A DNA stretch of 64,000 nt, from contig NZ_JAPELX010000001.1 in the NCBI RefSeq assembly GCF_026343335.1, positions 5,642,001-5,706,000 of the forward strand, in the 5' to 3' direction. This document shows, in pieces, positions 27,736-35,423 of the stretch. The notes under the pieces are model-generated. The model searched no databases, had not been told where the DNA came from, and saw nothing but the letters and a program-made list of their open reading frames with translations. The DNA comes from Streptomyces sp. NBC_00078 (GTDB lineage: Bacteria > Actinomycetota > Actinomycetes > Streptomycetales > Streptomycetaceae). The stretch's first letter is position 1; each line of letters begins with the position of its first letter. A program made the position numbers and the translations under genes.

Positions 27736-28266
27736 ATGACTCATGGCATGCGCACCGACACGCACACCCCCTATCTCGACGGCCACCGGAGCTGGCGCGA
27801 TTCCGCCACCCGATACGCCCTCCTTCCCCTCCGGGTCTTCCTCGGCGTCACCTTCATCTACGCCGGCCTCGACAAACTCACCAACAGCGCGTTCATGAAG
27901 GACTCCGGCAGTGGCTCGATCGGCGACATGATGCGCGGCGTCCGCAATTCCTCCGCCATCCCGGCCCTGGTCGACATGGCGCTGAAGAACCCCGTGGGCT
28001 TCGGTTACGCCATCGCCCTCGGCGAGTTGGCCGTCGGCATCGGCACCCTGATCGGTCTGCTCGCCCGCCTCGCCGCGCTCGGCGGCGCGCTGATCTCCCT
28101 CAGCCTGTGGCTGACCGTGAGCTGGTCCTCCGACCCGTACTACTACGGCAATGATCTTGCCTATCTGATGGCCTGGATCCCCCTCGTCCTCGCCGGCGCC
28201 TCCGTGTTCTCCCTGGACGCCGCACTCCGCGCGCGGCGAAGGCAGCGGGCCGGAAGTTACCGGTAG
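27736..28266 (+). CDS. DoxX-family membrane protein
   Basis: A 176-residue DoxX-like integral membrane protein with four predicted helices: LPLRVFLGVTFIYAGLDKL (the family hallmark GxxFxxxGxxKL), VGFGYAIALGELAVGIGTLIG, RLAALGGALISLSLWLTV and LAYLMAWIPLVLAGASVF. DoxX-type proteins are linked to thiol or quinone redox chemistry, but the reaction here is unknown. ATG 27736 has GAGAGG upstream; ATG 27748 is an alternative. A TACGTACGTA palindrome lies at 27681-27690 in the promoter region. Confidence 0.85.
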   Translation: MTHGMRTDTHTPYLDGHRSWRDSATRYALLPLRVFLGVTFIYAGLDKLTNSAFMKDSGSGSIGDMMRGVRNSSAIPALVDMALKNPVGFGYAIALGELAVGIGTLIGLLARLAALGGALISLSLWLTVSWSSDPYYYGNDLAYLMAWIPLVLAGASVFSLDAALRARRRQRAGSYR

Positions 28267-28288
28267 TTCCCGGTCGGTGGGGGCCAGC

Positions 28289-28327
28289 GGTGGCGGAGTC
28301 CCGGGGTGACCCGGAGGCTCCGCCACC
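28289..28327. terminator. Bidirectional terminator between DoxX and the PspC unit
   Basis: GGTGGCGGAG pairs with CTCCGCCACC over an inner CCCGGGG/CCGG stem. It sits 22 bp after the DoxX stop and just beyond the convergent small membrane gene stop. Confidence 0.65.
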
Positions 28328-28334
28328 GACCTCT

Positions 28335-28580
28335 TCAGCGCGATGCGTCCAGCGGCGTGTGCGCCGTGTCCATGGGCCGTGCTACGGCCCGTCGCCGGCG
28401 TACGGCCCGGCTCACCACCCCGACTGCCCCGGCGAGACACAGTCCGCCCGTGACGACGGGTATCACCGCGAACCACGGCGTCTCCCACAGGCCGCCCGCG
28501 TCACCGGCGAAGACGACGCCCGCCAGGGCGAGGAAGAAACCGGCGACCAGCTTCCCGGGCTGGAACTCATGACGCAGCAC
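28335..28580 (-). CDS. Small two-span membrane protein coupled to the PspC protein
   Basis: An 81-residue protein with two hydrophobic helices (LVAGFFLALAGVVFAG and WFAVIPVVTGGLCLAGAVGVVSRAV) and an Arg-rich C-terminal tail. GTG 28580 is chosen because GGAGG lies six bases upstream; this places the start 14 nt inside the end of the PspC gene, so translation is coupled. An ATG at 28610 is possible but has no ribosome site. No family is recognised; context suggests a partner of the PspC envelope-stress module. Confidence 0.75.
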   Translation of the reverse strand: MLRHEFQPGKLVAGFFLALAGVVFAGDAGGLWETPWFAVIPVVTGGLCLAGAVGVVSRAVRRRRAVARPMDTAHTPLDASR

Positions 28581-30288
28581 GTGCCACCTCCGCCTGTCCG
28601 ACGCCGACATGGAGATCGAGATCGATCGTGCCGGTGTTCCTGCCGCGCGCGACCGGTGGCAGGGTCACCTCTTTGTGCTTGCCCGGCTCCACGTCCACGT
28701 CCTTCTGCCTGTCGCCCGGCAGCTGGATGTCGCCCACCCCCACGTGGATGCTCAGCTGCACGGTGACGTCCTTCGGCACGATCACCTTCAGCCGGCCCGC
28801 GCCGACCGAGGCGTCCGTGCTCACCGTCCGCCCCTTGCCCACGCTCAGCTTGCTGAAGTCCAGCGTGCCGACGCCGGTGCCGAGCTCGTACTTCGGCTGT
28901 ACGTCCGCGACCGCGGCCGGCTGCCAGGCCAGGCGTTCCCAGTGGGTGTCGATGTCCTTGGGCAGCGCGGCCGACGCGCCGAGCAGGGCCGCCGTGACGA
29001 TGGCCAGGAAGACCGACCCCGCTCCCGTGCGCCCCAGGAACGCGCTGAACGCGATGCCCAGACCGAAGACGGTCAGCGCGCAGGCGAGCCCGGTCTGCAG
29101 GCTGGTGCCCAGCGCGTGGTCGTCCCACGTGAGACCCGTGCCGAGGGCTCCGGCGCCCACCGCCAGCAGGAAGACCCAGCCGCCGATCCAGCGGGGGCCG
29201 CGCGGTTTCGGTGCCGGGATGCGCGGGGTCCGTATGGACGCCGCGCGGTCGGTCCAGGAGTTGCCCAGGCTGATGTTGACCGCCGCCGCGATGTCCCGGT
29301 CGCGGGAGTCCTGGGGGCCCCACAGATAGCCGGTGCCGCCCACATGCGTGCCGTCCTTGACGATGGGGTCGCGCCACCAGGAGGGGTAGGAGGCGGGTAC
29401 CGGCGGGGCCTGCGCCTCCGGCGGGGCGTCGGCGGCGGCCTGGGCGGCCAGCGGGTCGGGGTCGGGAGCGCCGCGCTGCCGAGACCAGTAGCCGGCGCCC
29501 GCCAGGAGCAGGGAGAGGACGACGGCGAAGGCCAGCACACTGCCGTTCCTCAGCATGGTGAGGAACACGCCGCAGCCGACCAGCGCGAACAGCACCGCCG
29601 TCAGCGCCTGGCCGTCGACTCGGCCGGTCAGCAGCTTGCGGACCTCGTTCTCCTCCTCGTCCTCGTACGGGACGAGGAGCCATGCGAAGCCGTAGAAGAT
29701 CAGGCCGATGCCGCCGGTCATGGAGAGCACGACGAGGGTGATCCGGAAGATCACCGGGTCCATGTCACACTGCCGCCCGAGCCCGGAACACACCCCGGCC
29801 AGCGTCTTGTACCGCCGGTCGCGCCGGAGCCTGCGGGGGGCCGCGGCGGCCTTGGCGTCCGGCCCCCCCTCGCTCTGCGCCCCCGCCCGCCCGCCCGCGC
29901 GCGAATCCGCGCCGGTGCCGGAGGAGGCACCGGATGCCGAGTCGGCAGGGGTACCGGGGTCTGGGGCAGCTCCAGCACCGGGGCCCGGCCGGGTGCCGGG
30001 GTCCGGCCCGGGACCGGGGTTCGGCCGGGCACTGGGATCTGCCGCGGCGGCACCGGGGTCCGGACGAGTACCGGGGCTGTGCTGGGCACCGGGGTTCGGC
30101 CCGGCGACGGGTCCTCCTCCGCTGCCGGGGTCCGGAGCGGCGCCGGTCCCGGCCTCGCTGCCGGGTCCCGCCCCGGCCGCGGGTGCGGCGTCCGCGGCGC
30201 GCTCGGCGTCCTGCGGCCCGGCGCCCGGAGCGGGGCGCGGGCCGGAGCCGGGTCCCGGACCCGTCGCGGCGCGCTCGTGATCTGTCAT
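28567..30288 (-). CDS. PspC-domain membrane protein with long Gly/Pro-rich N-terminal tail
   Basis: A 573-residue protein. Residues 1-~150 are almost entirely Gly, Pro, Ala, Asp and Ser with repeated PGPG/PDPGTR units. The PspC domain follows at about 155-215 (RRYKTLAGVCSGLGRQCDMDPVIFRITLVVL...FAWLLVPYEDEEENE), then further membrane helices. A C-terminal soluble region is rich in the V-G-V-G-x-L/I pattern seen in LiaF/DUF1707-type toastrack domains. It is divergent from a PspC histidine kinase, a common actinobacterial layout in which the PspC membrane protein helps sense envelope stress. ATG 30288 is modestly supported by GGACAC. Confidence 0.88.
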   Translation of the reverse strand: MTDHERAATGPGPGSGPRPAPGAGPQDAERAADAAPAAGAGPGSEAGTGAAPDPGSGGGPVAGPNPGAQHSPGTRPDPGAAAADPSARPNPGPGPDPGTRPGPGAGAAPDPGTPADSASGASSGTGADSRAGGRAGAQSEGGPDAKAAAAPRRLRRDRRYKTLAGVCSGLGRQCDMDPVIFRITLVVLSMTGGIGLIFYGFAWLLVPYEDEEENEVRKLLTGRVDGQALTAVLFALVGCGVFLTMLRNGSVLAFAVVLSLLLAGAGYWSRQRGAPDPDPLAAQAAADAPPEAQAPPVPASYPSWWRDPIVKDGTHVGGTGYLWGPQDSRDRDIAAAVNISLGNSWTDRAASIRTPRIPAPKPRGPRWIGGWVFLLAVGAGALGTGLTWDDHALGTSLQTGLACALTVFGLGIAFSAFLGRTGAGSVFLAIVTAALLGASAALPKDIDTHWERLAWQPAAVADVQPKYELGTGVGTLDFSKLSVGKGRTVSTDASVGAGRLKVIVPKDVTVQLSIHVGVGDIQLPGDRQKDVDVEPGKHKEVTLPPVARGRNTGTIDLDLHVGVGQAEVARAAS

Positions 30289-30467
30289 GTGTCCATGGTG
30301 ACGGCCGGGCAGCCCGGGCGGGAGTCGGTTCGACCCTGGCCGGACCCTGATATCGCCCCTGAGCCGGCGCCGGGGAGGCGTTCGACGCGGCCCTGCTTCG
30401 AAGATCAGGGGAGTCTCGGGGGTCGACCCTGATGCCCGGGTCCGCCGACCGTGTGAGTATCGATGCC

Positions 30468-31757
30468 ATGCCGGAAGCCGCCGCAGCGCCACTCGTCGAA
30501 CCGCGGCCGCCGCGCAAGCTCTACCGCAGCAGCGACGGACGTTGGCTCGGTGGCGTGGCGCGGGGGCTCGCAGGGCACCTCGGGCTGCCCGTCATCTGGG
30601 TGCGCCTCGTCTTCGTGGGCCTGTTCATGGCGGACGGCCTCGGCGCGCTGCTGTATGCCGCGTTCTGGTTCTTCGTGCCGCTCGGCGTCGGCGGCGTCGG
30701 CGGACAGAGATCCCCGTCACTGGTCGGCACCGAGACCTCACCCGACGGCCGCCGCAGACTGGTCGCCCGCAGGCCGGACCGGGGTCAGATCGTCGCGCTG
30801 CTCCTCATGGTCGTGGTGGCCCTGGTCTTCGTGGGCAACGTGAATCTGAGCGGTGGCGCCAAGGTCTACCTCTGGCCCGTCGTCCTCGTCGGCGCGGGCG
30901 TCGCCCTCGTCTGGCGCCAGGCGGACAACGCCCGCCGGGCCCGCTGGGTCGAGGTCGGCAGCCGACGGCGCACGCTCACCCTGCTGCGTGCGGCGGGCGG
31001 TGTCCTCCTCGTCACCGCGGGCGTCTCCGGTGTCTTCGTGCTGCAGGGCTCCGCCGCTCACCTCGGCTCCGTCCTGCAGGCGGCCCTCGCGGTCCTCGTC
31101 GGGATAACGCTCCTCGCGGGGCCGTATCTCGTCCGTATGACCCAGGACCTCTCCGAGGAGCGGCTGATGCGCATCCGCGCACAGGAGCGCGCCGAGGTCG
31201 CCGCCCATGTCCACGACTCCGTGCTGCACACCCTGACCCTGATCCAGCGCAACGCGGAGAACGCGAACGAGGTGCGCCGCCTCGCCCGCGCCCAGGAGCG
31301 CGACCTGCGCACCTGGCTCTACAAGCCCGAGGGCACCGGCAAGGACGAGGCCGACGAACCCACCACGCTCGCCGACGCGGTGCGGCGCAACGCAGCGGAG
31401 GTGGAGGACAAGCACGGTGTCCCCATAGAGGTCGTCATCGTCGGCGACTGCCCGCTCGACGACGGCGTCGGCGCACAGATGCAGGCCGCGCGCGAGGCGA
31501 TGGTGAACGCCGCCAAGTACGGTGGCGACGGCGGCGCCGTACAGGTCTACGCCGAAGTCGAGGGAAGGACGGTCTTCGTGTCGGTCCGGGACCGCGGCCC
31601 CGGTTTCGACCTGGACTCGATACCCGCCGACCGCATGGGCGTCAGAGAATCGATCATCGGCCGCATGGAGCGCAACGGCGGCACGGCGCGGCTGCGCGCG
31701 GTGCCGGACGGCGGCACGGAGGTCGAGCTGGAGATGGAGAGGGCGGAGAAGACGTGA
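30468..31757 (+). CDS. PspC-domain sensor histidine kinase (EsrS/LiaS-like)
   Basis: A 429-residue sensor kinase. The N terminus carries a PspC domain (KLYRSSDGRWLGGVARGLAGHLG...WFFVPLGV), then several membrane helices. A NarL-type dimerisation domain contains AAHVHDSVLHTL with phospho-acceptor His249, and the HATPase ends with REAMVNAAKYGG, DRGPGFD and GVRESIIGRM. It resembles PspC-containing envelope-stress kinases such as corynebacterial EsrS. The stop codon overlaps the response regulator ATG (TGATG), so the pair is translationally coupled. Upstream in-frame starts at 30432 and 30453 cannot be excluded. Confidence 0.92.
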   Translation: MPEAAAAPLVEPRPPRKLYRSSDGRWLGGVARGLAGHLGLPVIWVRLVFVGLFMADGLGALLYAAFWFFVPLGVGGVGGQRSPSLVGTETSPDGRRRLVARRPDRGQIVALLLMVVVALVFVGNVNLSGGAKVYLWPVVLVGAGVALVWRQADNARRARWVEVGSRRRTLTLLRAAGGVLLVTAGVSGVFVLQGSAAHLGSVLQAALAVLVGITLLAGPYLVRMTQDLSEERLMRIRAQERAEVAAHVHDSVLHTLTLIQRNAENANEVRRLARAQERDLRTWLYKPEGTGKDEADEPTTLADAVRRNAAEVEDKHGVPIEVVIVGDCPLDDGVGAQMQAAREAMVNAAKYGGDGGAVQVYAEVEGRTVFVSVRDRGPGFDLDSIPADRMGVRESIIGRMERNGGTARLRAVPDGGTEVELEMERAEKT

Positions 31758-32482
31758 TGAGCGACCCGACCGAGGCGAACGCGGAGCCTACTGAGCCGAC
31801 GGCTGCGGGCGGCGCGGGCGAGCGCCATGTGCGTGTGGTCCTCGTGGACGACCACCGCATGTTCCGTACCGGCGTCCAGGCCGAGATCGGCCGGACCGAC
31901 GAGACCGGCGTGGAGGTCGTCGGCGAGGCCGCCGACGTCGATCAGGCGGTCACGGTCATCGCCGCGACCCGCCCCGAGGTGGTCCTTCTCGACGTCCATC
32001 TTCCGGGCGGCGGCGGGGTCGAAGTGCTGCGCCGCTGCGCCGCGTTGATGGCCGACGCCGAGCAGCCGGTCCGCTTCCTCGCGCTGTCCGTGTCGGACGC
32101 GGCGGAGGACGTGATCGGCGTGATCCGCGGCGGTGCGCGCGGCTATGTCACCAAGACGATCACCGGCACGGACCTCGTCAACTCCGTCTTCCGCGTCCAG
32201 GAGGGCGACGCCGTCTTCTCCCCGCGCCTGGCCGGGTTCGTCCTCGACGCCTTCGCCTCCACGGACGCCCCGCCGGTCGACGAGGACCTGGACCGCCTCA
32301 CCCAGCGGGAGCGGGAGGTGCTGCGGCTCATCGCACGCGGATACGCGTACAAGGAGATCGCCAAGCAGCTCTTCATCTCCGTGAAGACGGTCGAGTCCCA
32401 TGTCTCCGCGGTCCTGCGGAAGTTGCAGCTGTCGAACCGGCACGAGCTGACCCGGTGGGCCACGGCGCGACGGCTGGTCTGA
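31757..32482 (+). CDS. NarL/LuxR-type response regulator
   Basis: A 241-residue regulator paired with the upstream kinase. The receiver domain has the acidic pair in VLVDDH, phospho-acceptor Asp79 in VVLLDVHLPG, and the conserved Lys in YVTKTI. The C-terminal LuxR helix-turn-helix reads LTQREREVLRLIARGYAYKEIAKQLFISVKTVESH, split here across two helices. It overlaps the kinase stop by one base. Likely targets are the divergent PspC genes and envelope functions, by analogy with EsrR/LiaR; no binding site was identified. Confidence 0.93.
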   Translation: MSDPTEANAEPTEPTAAGGAGERHVRVVLVDDHRMFRTGVQAEIGRTDETGVEVVGEAADVDQAVTVIAATRPEVVLLDVHLPGGGGVEVLRRCAALMADAEQPVRFLALSVSDAAEDVIGVIRGGARGYVTKTITGTDLVNSVFRVQEGDAVFSPRLAGFVLDAFASTDAPPVDEDLDRLTQREREVLRLIARGYAYKEIAKQLFISVKTVESHVSAVLRKLQLSNRHELTRWATARRLV

Positions 32483-32498
32483 GCACCGGTTCGGACGC

Positions 32499-33569
32499 TC
32501 ACGCCACCCGGGTGGCGCCGGCGAACGGCATCTCGTCGATCGGCGCCAGCCGCACCGGAGCCGACGGATTCGGGGCGTGGATCATCTGGCCGTTGCCGAC
32601 GTAGATGCCGACATGGCTGATGCCGGAGTAGAAGAACACGAGGTCGCCCGGGGCCAGTTCGGAGCGGGAGACACGCCGGCCCGAGCCGATCTGGGCGTAG
32701 GTCGTGCGGGGCAGGGAGATGCCCGCCGAGCGATAGGCGGCCTGGACCAGGCCCGAGCAGTCGAAGGAGCCCGGGCCGGTCGCGCCCCACACATAGGGGC
32801 TGCCGAGTTTGGCGTAGGCGTACGAGACGGCGGCCGCGGCACGGGAGCCGGGCGCCTCGGCGGTCGCGGAACCGGGCGCTTCCAGGCCGGTCCCCGTACC
32901 CGGGCCGGACCGTGACGCACGCGTGCCTCCGTCCTCGCCGAGGCCGAGGCGAGCGCGTTCCGCAGCCGGGACCCGAGCCAGCAGTCGCCGTGCCGCTGCC
33001 AGCTTCCCGGTGATCGTCTCCTTGTACCGCTTCAGTTCCGCCTGCCGGGACTTGAGCGCGGCCAGCTCGATGCGCGCGGCCCCGCGCAGCTGCTCGATCT
33101 CCCGCAGCTGTTTCCGTACGCCCGCGACGGCCGCCGCCTGCCGGGTGCCCGCCCGGTCGACGAACTCGGCTCCCTCCAGGTAGCGGTCCGGGTCGTTGGA
33201 CAACGCGAGTTGCAGCGCCGGGTCGAGGCCGCCGTCGCGGTACTGCGCTGCGGCCATCGAACCCAGCGCCTCGCGCGCCGAGTTGAGCTTGTCGGTCTTG
33301 CGTGCCGCCTCGTCCCGCAGCGTGGACAGCCGCTGCTCCGCGGTGTCCGCCTTCTCCTTCGCCCCGTTGTACTTCTCGGTGACGGCCTCCGCCTCCTGGT
33401 ACAGCTTGTCCGCCTTCGCCTTGACCTGCGCGGGAGTCAGCTCCGGTGCGGCGTGCCCGGTCCCGTCGAAGCCCGTCGCGGTCGCGGCGCCCGCCAGCGC
33501 GATCGTGAACGCGGTCCGGGCCGAACTGCCGCTGAGCGAGCGCCGGCTGGGCTTGCGGTGCGCTGCCAC
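32499..33569 (-). CDS. Secreted NlpC/P60 (C40) peptidoglycan endopeptidase
   Basis: A 356-residue exported wall hydrolase. A Sec-type signal (RKPSRRSLSG...AFTIALAGAATATG) is followed by a long helical, Ala/Glu/Lys/Arg-rich coiled coil at about 50-220. The C-terminal NlpC/P60 domain has nucleophile Cys271 in SFDCSGLVQ, the His in SGISHVGIYVG and a polar MIHAPNP residue. Such enzymes cut D-Glu-DAP bonds in stem peptides, and the coiled coil usually controls access to the active site. GTG 33569 has AAAGGA rather far upstream. It is a paralogue of the C40 gene at 35424. Confidence 0.9.
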   Translation of the reverse strand: MAAHRKPSRRSLSGSSARTAFTIALAGAATATGFDGTGHAAPELTPAQVKAKADKLYQEAEAVTEKYNGAKEKADTAEQRLSTLRDEAARKTDKLNSAREALGSMAAAQYRDGGLDPALQLALSNDPDRYLEGAEFVDRAGTRQAAAVAGVRKQLREIEQLRGAARIELAALKSRQAELKRYKETITGKLAAARRLLARVPAAERARLGLGEDGGTRASRSGPGTGTGLEAPGSATAEAPGSRAAAAVSYAYAKLGSPYVWGATGPGSFDCSGLVQAAYRSAGISLPRTTYAQIGSGRRVSRSELAPGDLVFFYSGISHVGIYVGNGQMIHAPNPSAPVRLAPIDEMPFAGATRVA

Positions 33570-34019
33570 GTGGACTGCACGTCCTTTCGTAGGGCCGCCT
33601 TGTTCCGCCTTGTCCGCCCCGTCCCGACTTGTTCCGAGCGGCTTACGCGTCCGGCGGCGGCCCGCACAGGGGGAACGGGCTGCCGCCGGACCTTCTCGGC
33701 GGTGGTGTCCGACTGCCGCCCCTGGCCCGGGCGGCGGTGGGAAGCCGGCCACCTGGTGGAGGACGCTAAACCTGACGGTCTCGGCTCGGTAACGCGATGT
33801 GCGGAAGTGCCCCGGGCGGATCGCCGGGTGACCGTATGCGTCCGTGATCCGCAGCCCCTGCCGTCGACTTCACGCAGTCCGCTGACCGAAGTGACGGTTC
33901 CGGGGCCACGTCCGATGGTGAGCTGCTATGAGCCGCCGAGCCGCACAGACGCACGGTCCACGGGTGATGGGTGGGGCGGTGTCGGAGGCCCCGTGCGCCC
34001 CTGTTTAAGCTCCGGCCTC
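33570..34019. other. 450-bp region upstream of the C40 gene with a structured leader
   Basis: No gene seen. Minus-strand transcription toward the hydrolase could produce a long leader. A hairpin with arms CCGTCACTTC and GAAGTCGACGG (one bulge) lies at 33861-33897, and a CCCGGGCGGATCGCCGGG stem at about 33811-33828. The hallmark boxes of the c-di-AMP riboswitch are absent. The right edge (GTTTAAGCT, about 34002-34010) looks like the promoter of the following plus-strand gene. Confidence 0.4.
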
Positions 34020-34373
34020 ATGGACGTACTCATCCATCTCTTCGTCGGCCTGCACATCATCGGCATCGCCGCGCTGCTCGGCGGCTTCCTCACCCAGATG
34101 AAGGCGATGGGGCAGGGCACGGCCCGCTTCGTCCCCGGCATGCTGCACGGGGCGCTGACGATGCTGGTCACCGGCGCGATCCTGGTCGGCCTCAACCAGG
34201 CCGACGACCATCACGTCAACACCATCAAGATCGGCCTGAAGCTGGCCCTGCTGATCGTGATCCTCGGCCTGGTCTATGTGAAGCGGGACGACGAGACGGT
34301 GGACAAGAGCATGTTCGGGGTGGTGGGCCTGCTCACCACGGCGAACATCTTCATCGCGGTGCTGTGGACCTGA
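34020..34373 (+). CDS. Small integral membrane protein, unknown
   Basis: A 117-residue protein with four predicted helices (VLIHLFVGLHIIGIAALLGGF, GMLHGALTMLVTGAILVGL, IGLKLALLIVILGLVYV and FGVVGLLTTANIFIAVLW). No family is recognised. A TAAGCT box about eight bases before the ATG and no ribosome site suggest a leaderless transcript. Its last 23 bp overlap tail-to-tail with the convergent TDT-type gene. Confidence 0.8.
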   Translation: MDVLIHLFVGLHIIGIAALLGGFLTQMKAMGQGTARFVPGMLHGALTMLVTGAILVGLNQADDHHVNTIKIGLKLALLIVILGLVYVKRDDETVDKSMFGVVGLLTTANIFIAVLWT

Positions 34374-35325
34374 TGCCGACGCGGGCCGACACGACGGCCC
34401 CCGCGGCGACGGCCACCCACGCCGCCACGGCGGTCCAGAGCAGCACCTGCCCGGGCCCGTCGAGCCATGGGACGTCGAGGGCGGCGGAGGCGGACAGCAC
34501 GGCCGCCGCCGTCATCCCCATCGGGAACACGGTCGCCCAGCGGCGCGCGTCGTAGCCGAGCCGCGGCCGGAGCACCTCGGCGACCAGCAGTACGGCGTAC
34601 CAGGCGACATCGAGCACGAGCAGCGCGAAGGTGACGGCGCGCAGCACGCCGCGGTCGTCGTCGTTCCACAGATGCAGGCGTGCGCTGTCCGCGGCGAGAA
34701 GCCTCGATCCGGCGAGCGCCGAGATGGCGAGCGCGCCGCCCGCCACCCAGTGGTCCCCGTGGCCCTGAGTGATCTGCCGCAGATCGAAGCGGGCCAGCGC
34801 GAAGCCGTAGAGCACGAGCCCGAGCCAGAACAGCACGAGTGCCGCGTGCGCGAGCCATGCCGTCGTCTCGGCTGCGGCGAGCGTGGCGCCGAGCACCGCG
34901 AGCCCCTGTGTGGCCACGCAACACAGGAACACCGAGCCCGGCATGCGATGCCACCAGTGCCGTACGACGTCCACGAGCAGCACGGGCCACAGCACGGCCG
35001 CCAGCGCGAGCAGGGCCTCGGCGAGGGTCTGCCGTCCGAGGTCGGAGAACCGGGCCCCGAGTACGGCGGTCGCCGCGACGGCGGTGAGCGAGCCCGGCGT
35101 CCGCGCCTCCGCCAGCCACCTCTCCCGGTCCCGCACCAGACGCGCGGCGAAGTCCGCCACCAGCCCCGCCCAGGCGACACAGGCCAGCACCAGGGCGATC
35201 CGGGACAACGCCTCGTACCCCGTCAGATGCAGCCCGACCGACATGACGCCGGTCGCCATCACGGCGGCCCCGGCCGTCGGCGAACGCTGCTCCCACCAGG
35301 TGCGGAAAGCGGAGGAGGCGGACAT
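34351..35325 (-). CDS. TDT/SLAC1-like membrane transporter
   Basis: A 324-residue protein with about ten hydrophobic helices, opening with RSPTAGAAVMATGVMSVGLHL, the characteristic (SP)xxxAxVMATGI-like start of the tellurite-resistance/dicarboxylate transporter (TDT, SLAC1) group. Family members move small anions such as malate, sulfite or chloride; the substrate here is unknown. The ATG at 35325 lacks a ribosome site. The 3' end overlaps the convergent small membrane gene by 23 bp. Confidence 0.8.
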   Translation of the reverse strand: MSASSAFRTWWEQRSPTAGAAVMATGVMSVGLHLTGYEALSRIALVLACVAWAGLVADFAARLVRDRERWLAEARTPGSLTAVAATAVLGARFSDLGRQTLAEALLALAAVLWPVLLVDVVRHWWHRMPGSVFLCCVATQGLAVLGATLAAAETTAWLAHAALVLFWLGLVLYGFALARFDLRQITQGHGDHWVAGGALAISALAGSRLLAADSARLHLWNDDDRGVLRAVTFALLVLDVAWYAVLLVAEVLRPRLGYDARRWATVFPMGMTAAAVLSASAALDVPWLDGPGQVLLWTAVAAWVAVAAGAVVSARVGIRSTAPR

Positions 35326-35360
35326 GGGGCCGAGCCTAGGGAGCCCCGCTGCCGAGGGGC

Positions 35361-35412
35361 GCGGGGCACGCGCGCGCGGGTCCAAAAACACCTGCACGCG
35401 CGCGTGCCCCGC
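35361..35412 (-). terminator. Long perfect hairpin terminator after the riboswitch-controlled C40 gene
   Basis: GCGGGGCACGCGCGCG and its exact complement CGCGCGCGTGCCCCGC (16 bp) flank a 20-nt loop containing AAAAA, 11 bp beyond the stop of the minus-strand hydrolase. One of the strongest hairpins in the window. Confidence 0.75.
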
Positions 35413-35423
35413 TCCCGGGTGCG

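Noticed and set aside
33570..34019. Second c-di-AMP riboswitch before the first C40 gene
   Set aside because: Neither the GGGGTGAAT nor the CGACAGCTAAC box is present on either strand.
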